Below are positions 1 through 6,487 of a DNA stretch of 6,731 nucleotides, piece by piece. Below the pieces are notes generated by a model, which was given only the letters and a program-made list of their open reading frames with translations, was not told the origin of the DNA and did no database searches. The first letter of the stretch is position 1, and the number at the start of each line of letters is the position of its first letter. Source of the stretch: an uncultured Burkholderiaceae bacterium. GTDB lineage: Bacteria > Pseudomonadota > Gammaproteobacteria > Burkholderiales > Burkholderiaceae_C. A program made the translations under genes and the position numbers. Where the stretch lies: the NCBI GenBank assembly GCA_938022295.1, contig CALIDR010000035.1, positions 1-6,731 of the forward strand, given 5' to 3'.

Positions 1-699
1 CGGCTTGGGCGCGACGTTGGCGCGGCCGACGAGCTGGTCCAGTGCGATGCGCTTGCTGCGCAAGTCGTTCTCGGCCTGGATTTCGCGCGCGGTGGCGAGG
101 TCGAAACGCGCCTGCGCCTCGCGGGCGTCGGTGATCGTCGCCGTGCCGACCTCGAAGTTGCGCTGTGCCGAGGCGAGCTGCTCGGCGAAGGCGGCCTTGG
201 TCGCCTGCCGCGAGGTCAGCGTCTCCTGCGCCACGAGGACGTCGAAGTACGCCTGCGACAGGCGCAGGATCAGGTCCTGCTCGGCCAGCGCGAGCTCGAT
301 GCGCGCGATCTCGAGCGCGCGGTCGGCCTGGTCGATCGTCGTCCGGTTGGCGGCGTTGTACAGCGGGTGCCGGCCGACGACGCCGGCGCCGATCACGTTG
401 CCGTAGCCGCGGTCGGGCGTGGCCGGCGTGACGGGGTCGGTCGCCGAGCGGTTGGCCTGCGCCTGCAGGCCCACCGTCGGGCGGCGCAGCGCATCGGCCT
501 GGGCGCGCACGAACACCGCCGCGTCGGCCTGCGAGCGCGCGGCGAGGTAGCGCGCGTCGTAGTCGCGCGCGACGTCGTACAGCTCGACCAGGCTTTGCGC
601 CTGCAGCGGCCCGGCGACGGCGAGCAGCGCGCCGGCGGCCAGCAGCGACCAGCGGGCGAGCCGGCGGGGAAGCAGGCGGGGAACGGCGAGTCGGGGCAT
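1..699 (-). CDS. tolC: TolC-family outer membrane efflux channel, N-terminal part (runs off left edge)
   Basis: The frame starts with ATG at 699 and stays open for 233 codons to the window edge, so the C-terminal half is missing; TolC proteins usually have about 420-500 residues. The product should be the outer-membrane and periplasmic channel that completes a tripartite efflux pump or type I secretion system. Residues 1-34 look like a signal peptide: Arg-rich start, hydrophobic core LLAAGALLAVAG, and a likely cut after PLQA. The mature part opens with SLVELYDVARDYDARYLAA, typical of the first outer membrane efflux repeat. Later family signatures are HPLYNAANR (111-119), LILRLSQAYFDVLVAQETL (143-161) and FEVGTATITDAREAQARFD (182-200), which form the long helical hairpins of the barrel. 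A GAGGA ribosome binding site lies 6 bases before the ATG. The gene follows the methyltransferase gene by 42 bp on the same strand and probably shares its transcript. Family assignment is firm; the symbol is given by family only. Confidence 0.93.
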   Translation of the reverse strand, partial: MPRLAVPRLLPRRLARWSLLAAGALLAVAGPLQAQSLVELYDVARDYDARYLAARSQADAAVFVRAQADALRRPTVGLQAQANRSATDPVTPATPDRGYGNVIGAGVVGRHPLYNAANRTTIDQADRALEIARIELALAEQDLILRLSQAYFDVLVAQETLTSRQATKAAFAEQLASAQRNFEVGTATITDAREAQARFDLATAREIQAENDLRSKRIALDQLVGRANVAPKP

Positions 700-705
700 C
701 GGGGA

Positions 706-710
706 TCCTC
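706..710 (-). promoter_or_regulatory. Ribosome binding site of the TolC-family gene
   Basis: On the minus strand the bases GAGGA lie 6 bases upstream of the ATG at 699. This is the best Shine-Dalgarno match in front of any gene here, and it fixes the start so that a clear signal peptide follows. The preceding 731-742 stretch is a 12-bp perfect palindrome (AGGCCGCGGCCT) that overlaps the end of the upstream stop codon. It lacks a T-run, so it is not a convincing terminator. Confidence 0.7.
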
Positions 711-741
711 GGGTCGGGTTCGGGGAGGGCAGGCCGCGGCC

Positions 742-1407
742 TCAGAACCGGAAGCGCGGCGGCTCGTCGAAGCCGAGCAGCCGCGGCGCGACGGTGTCGA
801 ACAGCTCGATGCGGCCGAAGTCGCGCTCGCCCACGCGCGTCACCAGCGTGGCGCGCATCATCGGCTCGTCGCCGACGATGCCGATCAGCCGCCCGCCGAC
901 CTTGAGCTGGTCGAGCAGCGCCTGCGGCACCTCGGCCACCGAGCCCGACAGCACGATGGCATCGAACGGCGCCTCGCCCGCCCAGCCGCGCGCGCCGTCG
1001 GCCTGGCGCACGGTGGCGTTGCGCACGCCGGCGCGGCGCAGGTTGTCGGTGGCCATCGCGACGAGCTCGGGGACGATCTCGAGCGTCGTCACGTGGTGCG
1101 CCTGATGCGCCAGCAGCGCGGCCATGTAGCCCGAGCCGGCGCCGATCTCGAGGACGTGCTCGTGGCGGCGCAGCTGCAGCTCCTGCAGCAGCCGCGCCTC
1201 GACCTTCGGCTCGAGCATGCACTGCCCGCGGCGGCCCTGCTCGCGCAACGGCACCTGCATGTCGACGAACGCCAGCGCCCGGTACGCCGGCGGCACGAAG
1301 TCCTCGCGGCGGACTTCGGCCAGCAGGTCCAGCACGCCCTGATCCAGCACCTCCCAGGGCCGGATCTGCTGCTCGATCATGTTGAAGCGGGCCTGTTCGA
1401 TGTCCAT
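742..1407 (-). CDS. SAM-dependent methyltransferase, protein-L-isoaspartate O-methyltransferase (PCMT) family
   Basis: This 221-residue protein is close to the usual length of the PCMT family, which transfers a methyl group from S-adenosylmethionine to damaged isoaspartyl residues. The N-terminus MDIEQARFNMIEQQIRPWEV resembles the version found beside tolC in Burkholderiales. The SAM-binding motif I is VLEIGAGSGYMAALLA (85-100), Glu110 is the expected acidic residue after strand 2, and ADGARGW (136-142) with APFDAIVLSGSVAEVP (146-161) matches the GDGW...FDAI region of PCMT. However, the substrate-site segment, TISQP in E. coli Pcm, reads CMLEP here (63-67), so true isoaspartate repair activity is doubtful. 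I chose ATG 1407 because an AGG lies 8 bases before it; an in-frame GTG at 1416 would add MYS but overlaps that AGG. The gene lies 41 bp after the transporter gene and 42 bp before the tolC-type gene. Fold assignment is firm, the exact substrate unknown. Confidence 0.88.
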   Translation of the reverse strand: MDIEQARFNMIEQQIRPWEVLDQGVLDLLAEVRREDFVPPAYRALAFVDMQVPLREQGRRGQCMLEPKVEARLLQELQLRRHEHVLEIGAGSGYMAALLAHQAHHVTTLEIVPELVAMATDNLRRAGVRNATVRQADGARGWAGEAPFDAIVLSGSVAEVPQALLDQLKVGGRLIGIVGDEPMMRATLVTRVGERDFGRIELFDTVAPRLLGFDEPPRFRF

Positions 1408-1424
1408 CGAATACACCTGGGGGT

Positions 1425-1430
1425 ATTATA
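1425..1430 (-). promoter_or_regulatory. Possible promoter -10 element for the methyltransferase-tolC pair
   Basis: The minus strand reads TATAAT, the perfect sigma70 -10 consensus, in an otherwise extremely GC-rich window and exactly in the short gap between the transporter stop (1449) and the methyltransferase start (1407). At the 17-base spacing the -35 position reads CCTAGA, which is poor, and there is no extended -10 TG. A start about 7 bases downstream would fall near 1418, giving a leader of only about 11 bases. A promoter is plausible from position and composition but not proven. Confidence 0.45.
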
Positions 1431-1448
1431 GGGGGCAACCCGCCGATT

Positions 1449-4400
1449 CTAGGCAGCACTCGCTGACGCCGGCCTGCCGCGCACGGCGCGGCGCGTCCAT
1501 GCCGCCAGGTCGTCGAGCCAGCGGTAGACCACCGGCACGACGACCAGCGTCAGCAGGCTCGACGTGATCACGCCGCCGATCACCGCCTGCCCCATCGGCG
1601 AGCGCTGCTCGCTGCCCTCGCTGAGCGCGAACGCGAGCGGCACCATGCCGAACACCATCGCCAGCGTCGTCATCAGGATCGGGCGCAGCCGCACGCGGGC
1701 GGCGTGCAGCAGCGCGTCGTCGCGCGCCATGCCGGCCGTGCGCGAGCGGATCGCGAAGTCCACCAGCAGGATCGCGTTCTTCGTCACCAGCCCCATCAGC
1801 ATCACGACGCCGATGATCGAGAAGATGTTCAGCGTCGAGCCGAACAGCGCCAGCGCCCCGACGACGCCGATCAGCGTGAGCGGCAGCGACGTCATCAGCG
1901 CCAGCGGCTGCACGAAGCTGCGGAACTGCGAGGCGAGGATCATGTAGATGAAGACGACCGCCATCGCCAGCGCCTGCAGCGCGTAGGCGAAAGACTCCTG
2001 CATGTCCTTCGTCGAGCCGCCGAAGCGGTACGTGTAGCCCGGCGGCAGCGGCGTGGCGTCGAGCACCCGGCGGATGTCGGCCGAGACTTCGCCGAGCGCG
2101 CGGCCGCTCGTGTTGGCCGTCAGCTCGACTTCGCGGCTGAGGTCGCGGCGGTTGATCTGGTTCGGGCCGCTGGCGGGCACGACGTCGGCCACCTGCGACA
2201 GGCGCACGATGCGTGCGCTGCCGTCGGGGTTGGCGCCGGCGACCAGCCCGAGCCGCGTCAGGTCGGCGGCGGACTGGCGTGCCTGCGGGTGCACGCGCAG
2301 GTTCACGTCGTAGTTCTGGTCGTCGGGCGCGCGCCACTGCGCGACCGTGTCGCCGGCCACGAGCAGGCGCAGGGTGTTCGTGATCGCGCCGGCCGACAGG
2401 CCCGCGTCGGCGGCGGCCTCGCGCCGCACCTCGACGGCCACCGTCGGGCGGTCGGCCTTCAGGCTGCTGTCGAGGTCGACCAGGCCCGGGATCTCGCGCA
2501 GCGCCGCCGACACGCGCTGCGACAGCCGGCGCAGCTCGGCCAGGTCCGGGCCCTGCAGCGACAGCGAGATCGGCTTGGCGCCGCTGACGCCGTCGAGCAG
2601 CCCGACGTGCGTCACCGTGATGCCCGGCACGCGGGCGAGGCGCTCGCGCAGCGGCTCGGACATCTGGTCGACGTTGCGCTCGCGCTGGTGGCGGTCGACC
2701 AGGCGCACGTACATCGTCGCCGACATGCGGCCCGCCGCCTGGCCGGTGTTGATCGTGGTCAGCGTGTAGCGCACCTCGGGCATCTCGCGCACGATGGCGT
2801 CGACCTGGCGCGCCCGCGCCTCGGTGAGCTCGATCGACGAGCCCACCGGCGTGTGGAAGCTGACGAAGGTCTCCGAATAGTCGGCCTTGGGCACGAACTC
2901 GGTGCCGAGCGCGCGCACGCCGACGACCGCGGCGACGAAGGTGGCCAGCGCGATCGCGACGGTGGACAGCGGGTGGGCGAGCGACCAGCGCAGGATCGCG
3001 ACGTAGCCGTCGCCGAGCGCGTGCTGGAAGCGGTCGAATGCGTGGGTCACGCGCCCGAGCGTGTGGTCGTACAGGCCACGGGGGACGAACGGCTTGCCCT
3101 CGCGGTCGATCGCCGGGTCGTGCCACACGCTCGACAGCATCGGGTCGAGCGTGAAGCTGACGAACATCGAGATCAGCACCGCGGCGACGATCGTGATGCC
3201 GAACTCGTGGAAGAACTTGCCGATGATGCCGCCCATGAAGCCGATCGGCAGGAACACGGCGACGATCGACAGCGTGGTGGCGAGCACGGCAAGTCCGATC
3301 TCGTCGGTGCCCTCGAGCGCGGCGTCGTGCGCCGTCTTGCCCATCTGCACGTGGCGCACGATGTTCTCGCGCACGACGATCGCGTCGTCGATCAGCAGGC
3401 CCACGCACAGGCTCAGCGCCATCAGCGTGACCATGTTGATCGAGAAGCCGAACGCGTGCATGAAGGCGAACGTGCCCACCAGCGCGATCGGCAGCGTGAG
3501 GCCCGTGATCACCGTCGAGCGCCACGAGTTGAGGAACAGGAACACGATCAGGACCGTGAGCGCCGCGCCCTCGAGCAGCGTCTGGCGCACGTTGTGCACG
3601 GCGACGCGGATCGGGCGCGAGTTGTCGCGCACCACCTCGGCGGCGATGCCGGGCGGCAGCTGCGGCCGCAGCGCCTCGAGCGCGCCGTTCAGGCCGTCGA
3701 CGACCTCGATCGTGTTCTCGCCCTGCGCCTTCTGCACGTCCAGCGCGACCGTGCGCCGGCCGTCGAGCAGCGCCAGCGTCTCGATCTCCTGCGGTCCGTC
3801 GACGACGTCGGCGACCTGCGCCAGGCGCACCGGCACGCCGTTGCGGCGGGCGACGATCAGCGACTCGAAGTCGCTCGCGCGGCGCAGCCGCGCGTCGACG
3901 AGCACGGCACGCTCGGCCTCGGCGGTGCGCAGCGCGCCCACCGGCAGTTCGCGGGTGTCGGCGCGCAGCGCGGCACGCACCTGGTCGACGCCGACGCCGA
4001 GCGCCTCCAACGCCTGCGGCTTCAGGTAGACGTTGACCTCGCGCTTGACGCCGCCGACGGTCGTCACCGCGCCGACGCCGCGCACGTTCTCGAGGCGCTT
4101 CTTCAGCACCTGGTCGCCGTAGGTGGTCAGCGCCTGCTGGTCGACGCTGCCGTCGGGTGACGTCAGCGCCACCGTCCACACCGGGCGGCTCGCGGGGTCG
4201 AAGCGCGAGACCTTCGGTTCGTCGACCTCGTCGGGCAGCGCGGCGCGGATCTGCGACAGCTTCTCGCGCACGTCGTCGGCCGCGCGCCGGCCGTCGACGT
4301 CGAGGTTGAACTGCACGATGACGACCGACGCGCTCTCGTGGCTGCGCGAGAACAGCTGGTTGATGCCGGCGATCGTGTTGACCGCTTCCTCGACGCGGCG

Positions 4401-4592
4401 CGTGACCTCGTTCTCGACGATCTCCGGCGCGGCGCCGGGGTAGGCGACCTGGACGACGACGGTCGGGAACTCGATGTTCGGGAACTGGTCGACCTTCAGC
4501 CGCTGGATGCCGAGCAGGCCGAGCACGACGAAGGCCAGCATGACCATCGTCGCCAGCACCGGGTTGGCGATCGAGACGCGCGTGAACCACAT
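1449..4592 (-). CDS. RND-family multidrug efflux transporter (HAE-1 type inner-membrane permease)
   Basis: A complete 1047-residue protein, the normal length for AcrB/MdtB-like pumps, that should export hydrophobic or amphiphilic compounds using the proton gradient. The N-terminus MWFTRVSIANPVLATMVMLA leads into TM1 (about 11-29). A large periplasmic loop (about 35-335) and a second one (about 560-865) each follow the first helix of a six-helix half. TM2-TM6 span about 336-484 and TM7-TM12 about 540-1025. The proton-relay residues of drug-type RND pumps are present: Asp402-Asp403 in GLLIDDAIVVREN of TM4 and Lys938 in GLVTKNAILLVDF of TM10. The double Asp argues against the heavy-metal (HME) group. 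Other family marks are FLPIGFMGGIIGKFF (447-461) and GMVPLAFAL (982-990). The ATG lies 12 bp after the adaptor stop with no clear Shine-Dalgarno sequence, so coupling to adaptor translation is likely. It pairs with the adaptor upstream and the TolC-type channel downstream. The substrate cannot be told from the sequence. Confidence 0.96.
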   Translation of the reverse strand: MWFTRVSIANPVLATMVMLAFVVLGLLGIQRLKVDQFPNIEFPTVVVQVAYPGAAPEIVENEVTRRVEEAVNTIAGINQLFSRSHESASVVIVQFNLDVDGRRAADDVREKLSQIRAALPDEVDEPKVSRFDPASRPVWTVALTSPDGSVDQQALTTYGDQVLKKRLENVRGVGAVTTVGGVKREVNVYLKPQALEALGVGVDQVRAALRADTRELPVGALRTAEAERAVLVDARLRRASDFESLIVARRNGVPVRLAQVADVVDGPQEIETLALLDGRRTVALDVQKAQGENTIEVVDGLNGALEALRPQLPPGIAAEVVRDNSRPIRVAVHNVRQTLLEGAALTVLIVFLFLNSWRSTVITGLTLPIALVGTFAFMHAFGFSINMVTLMALSLCVGLLIDDAIVVRENIVRHVQMGKTAHDAALEGTDEIGLAVLATTLSIVAVFLPIGFMGGIIGKFFHEFGITIVAAVLISMFVSFTLDPMLSSVWHDPAIDREGKPFVPRGLYDHTLGRVTHAFDRFQHALGDGYVAILRWSLAHPLSTVAIALATFVAAVVGVRALGTEFVPKADYSETFVSFHTPVGSSIELTEARARQVDAIVREMPEVRYTLTTINTGQAAGRMSATMYVRLVDRHQRERNVDQMSEPLRERLARVPGITVTHVGLLDGVSGAKPISLSLQGPDLAELRRLSQRVSAALREIPGLVDLDSSLKADRPTVAVEVRREAAADAGLSAGAITNTLRLLVAGDTVAQWRAPDDQNYDVNLRVHPQARQSAADLTRLGLVAGANPDGSARIVRLSQVADVVPASGPNQINRRDLSREVELTANTSGRALGEVSADIRRVLDATPLPPGYTYRFGGSTKDMQESFAYALQALAMAVVFIYMILASQFRSFVQPLALMTSLPLTLIGVVGALALFGSTLNIFSIIGVVMLMGLVTKNAILLVDFAIRSRTAGMARDDALLHAARVRLRPILMTTLAMVFGMVPLAFALSEGSEQRSPMGQAVIGGVITSSLLTLVVVPVVYRWLDDLAAWTRRAVRGRPASASAA

Positions 4593-4604
4593 GGCGCGGC
4601 GGCG

Positions 4605-5759
4605 TCAGGGCTGGCGCCCGGCGACCGCGGGCGCGGCCGCAGGCAGCGTCACGCGCACGCGCGTGCCGTCGCGCACGAGGCCGACGGTGCCGGCCAGCAG
4701 CGTCGCGCCTTCGTCGACGCCGCCGATCTCGACCCACTCGACGCCGTCGACGAGCCCGCGGCGGCCGGGGGCGACCACGCGCTGCACCGCCCGGTCGCCC
4801 TCGACCTGCAGCACGTAAGGGCGCGCCTGCTCGATGCGCACCGCCGAGGCGGGCACGGCGACGACGCGCGCACGGCCGAGCTCGACGGTGCCGCGCGCGA
4901 ACAGGCCCGGCCGCAGCCCGGGCTGCATCTCGAGCGCGAGGTAGGCGAGCACGGCGCGCGAGCCCGGCTGAGCGCTCGGGTTGAGGCGCGCGACGCGGGC
5001 TGCGACCGGCGCGGCCACGCCGTCGACCTGCAGCGACGCCGGCGCGCCGACGCGCAGCGCCGCGGCGTCGGCCGGCAGGATCGCCGCCGCGAGCTCGAGC
5101 CGCGACGGGTCGACGATCTCGAGCAGCCGCGCGTCGACCGCCACCCGCTCGCCCGGCTGCACGAGGCGCTGGGCGACGACGCCGGCGATCGGCGCGACGA
5201 CGTCGGCGTCGGCGCGCGCCTTGCGGGCGAGCTCGACCGCCGCCAGCGCCGCGTTCAGGTTGGCCTGCGCCGCCGCGTACTGCGCCACCGAGTTCTCGAG
5301 CGCGGTCGGCGAGATGAAACCCTGGGCGACGAGGGCACGGTTGTTGTCGAGCGCGCGGCGCGCGATGTCGAGCTGGGCGCGGTTCGCCTCCGCGGTCTGC
5401 TCGGCCTGGCGCAGCCGCCAGTCGAGTTCGGTCGGGTCGAGCCGCACGAGCAGCTGACCGCGTCGCACGGCGTCGCCCTCGCGCGCGAGCACCGCGAGCA
5501 CCTCGCCGGCCACGCGCGCCTTGACGAACGCGGTGTCCAGCGCGCGCAGCCCGCCCGCGACCTCGACGACGTGCGCGAGCTCGACGCGGCGCGCGGTCAC
5601 GAGGTCGGGCTCGCCGAGTTCGAGCGCCGGTTCGGCGGCCACCGGCGCCGGCGCGACGGTGGAGCCGGCCGGCGCCTGCGCGCTGCGCCACCAGGCGACG
5701 CCGCCCACGGCGACGGTCACCGCAACGACGCCGGCGGCGATCCGCAGCGCGCGGCTCAC
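4605..5759 (-). CDS. RND efflux periplasmic adaptor (membrane fusion protein, HlyD/AcrA family)
   Basis: This 384-residue protein should bridge the inner-membrane transporter and the outer-membrane channel in the periplasm. Residues 5-24 (LRIAAGVVAVTVAVGGVAWW) form one hydrophobic segment that serves as membrane anchor or signal; there is no lipobox cysteine, so it is not an AcrA-like lipoprotein. The first lipoyl half-motif is ARVAGEVLAVLAREGDAVRRGQLLVRLD (81-108). An Ala/Gln/Arg-rich helical hairpin follows (about 110-182). The second lipoyl half is VVAPIAGVVAQRLVQPGERV (187-206). A beta-barrel domain (about 217-300) and a membrane-proximal domain containing VPASAVRIE (312-320) complete the usual order. 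I chose GTG 5759 because it puts the anchor at the N-terminus. The open frame extends 120 codons further upstream, but that stretch is low-complexity Arg/Ala sequence overlapping the repressor gene. The GTG overlaps the repressor TGA in GTGA, implying translational coupling. Confidence 0.93.
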   Translation of the reverse strand: MSRALRIAAGVVAVTVAVGGVAWWRSAQAPAGSTVAPAPVAAEPALELGEPDLVTARRVELAHVVEVAGGLRALDTAFVKARVAGEVLAVLAREGDAVRRGQLLVRLDPTELDWRLRQAEQTAEANRAQLDIARRALDNNRALVAQGFISPTALENSVAQYAAAQANLNAALAAVELARKARADADVVAPIAGVVAQRLVQPGERVAVDARLLEIVDPSRLELAAAILPADAAALRVGAPASLQVDGVAAPVAARVARLNPSAQPGSRAVLAYLALEMQPGLRPGLFARGTVELGRARVVAVPASAVRIEQARPYVLQVEGDRAVQRVVAPGRRGLVDGVEWVEIGGVDEGATLLAGTVGLVRDGTRVRVTLPAAAPAVAGRQP

Positions 5760-6430
5760 GGTGCGTGCCCCGCCGGCGCCGCCGGCCGCGCGAGCAGCCC
5801 CTGCAGCACGAGGTCGATGTGGTCGCGGATGAACTGCCGCGGCTCGATGCCGCGCGCCTCGCAGCCGCAGGCGCCGAGCGTGTGCTTGTGCAGGCACAGC
5901 ATGATCATCGGCAGCAGCAGCGAGTGCACGGCGGTGGGCACGTCGACCGGGCGCAGCTCGCCGCGCTCGATGCCGCGCTGGAGCATGCGCGCGATGAGCT
6001 GCGTGCCGGGCTCGACGACCTCGCGCGCGTAGAAGTCGGCGATCTCCGGGAAGTTGCGCACCTCGGTGACGACGATCTTGAATACGCCCGAGACCTCGCT
6101 GTCGAGCAGGCGGCTCCACCAGTCGTGGAAGACCTCGCGAAGCAGCACCGGCGTCGGCCCCTCGAAGCGCTCGAACAGCGCCACCCCGGCCTCGATCTCG
6201 GCCGACAGGCGCTCGCGGATCACCGCCTTGAGCAGTTCCTCCTTGCTCGCGTAGTAGAGGTAGAGCGTGCCCTTGGAGACGCCGGCGCGCGCGGCCACCT
6301 CCTCGGCGCGTGTGTGTGCGAAGCCCTTCTCGACGAACAGGGCGAGCGCGGCGTCGATCAACTCGCTGGGGCGGGCTTCCTTGCGGCGCTGGCGGGTGCC
6401 GGTTGGGACGGCGTCGGCGATGGCGGTCAC
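5756..6430 (-). CDS. TetR/AcrR-family transcriptional repressor of the efflux operon
   Basis: This 224-residue protein has the normal TetR-family length. The N-terminal DNA-binding domain covers about residues 16-68: SELIDAALALFVEKGFAHTR (22-41), then the helix-turn-helix RAEEVAARAGVSKGTLYLYY (41-60) ending in the signature ASKEELLKAV. The C-terminal ligand and dimer domain (about 75-215) contains WWSRLLDSEVSGVFKIVVTEVRNFPEI, common in repressors of RND pumps. It should bind an operator as a dimer and release it when a small molecule binds. I chose GTG 6430 because it directly follows the operator and the helix-1 residues start shortly after. The in-frame ATG at 6526 would lie upstream of the predicted promoter and put the operator inside the gene. 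No clear Shine-Dalgarno sequence precedes the GTG. The stop overlaps the adaptor start by 4 bp, so the repressor is probably the first gene of the operon it controls. A Cys/His cluster at 179-190 is noted as a finding. Confidence 0.92.
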   Translation of the reverse strand: MTAIADAVPTGTRQRRKEARPSELIDAALALFVEKGFAHTRAEEVAARAGVSKGTLYLYYASKEELLKAVIRERLSAEIEAGVALFERFEGPTPVLLREVFHDWWSRLLDSEVSGVFKIVVTEVRNFPEIADFYAREVVEPGTQLIARMLQRGIERGELRPVDVPTAVHSLLLPMIMLCLHKHTLGACGCEARGIEPRQFIRDHIDLVLQGLLARPAAPAGHAP

Positions 6431-6437
6431 GTGTGGG

Positions 6438-6459
6438 TTACTGACTGACTGGTCAGTAA
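6438..6459. promoter_or_regulatory. Palindromic TetR-type operator
   Basis: The arms TTACTGAC (6438-6445) and GTCAGTAA (6452-6459) are perfect 8-bp inverted repeats around a 6-base spacer. A second, overlapping palindrome uses ACTGAC (6444-6449) and GTCAGT (6452-6457) with a 2-base spacer. Sites built from ACTGAC and GTCAGT are typical for TetR/AcrR repressors of efflux genes. The site begins 8 bases upstream of the repressor GTG and overlaps the edge of the predicted -10 box and the expected transcription start, the ideal place for autorepression. Confidence 0.85.
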
Positions 6460-6487
6460 AGGTACCACTGCGGGCATCGGGGGTCAA
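6459..6487 (-). promoter_or_regulatory. Predicted sigma70 promoter of the tetR-adaptor-transporter operon
   Basis: On the minus strand TTGACC (6487-6482) matches the -35 consensus at five of six positions. After a 17-base spacer, TACCTT (6464-6459) keeps the three most conserved -10 positions (TA...T). Transcription would start near 6452, inside the operator, leaving a leader of about 22 bases before the GTG at 6430. The agreement between spacing and operator position supports this call, although the -10 box is weak in its middle. Confidence 0.6.

Noticed and set aside
731..742. Palindrome AGGCCGCGGCCT as a transcription terminator between the methyltransferase and tolC-type genes
   Set aside because: It has no loop and no T-run after it, and both genes are closely spaced on one strand.
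367..1431. A 354-codon plus-strand open frame antisense to the tolC-type and methyltransferase genes
   Set aside because: It spans two well-supported minus-strand genes and their intergenic gap, and the translation is a low-complexity shadow.
1704..4160. An 818-codon open frame on the plus strand, antisense to the transporter
   Set aside because: The translation is rich in His, Asp, Arg, Gln and Val, as expected from the reverse complement of GC-rich coding sequence, with no recognisable family.
1426..5691. A 1421-codon open frame on the minus strand in a different frame from the transporter and adaptor
   Set aside because: Its translation is Arg/Ala/Gly-rich low-complexity sequence with no domain, and it overlaps the clearly real transporter and adaptor genes. 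It is open only because stop codons are rare at this GC content.
4338..6032. A 564-codon plus-strand open frame antisense to the adaptor and repressor
   Set aside because: Same kind of antisense shadow as above; it crosses the boundaries of three real genes and shows no domain.
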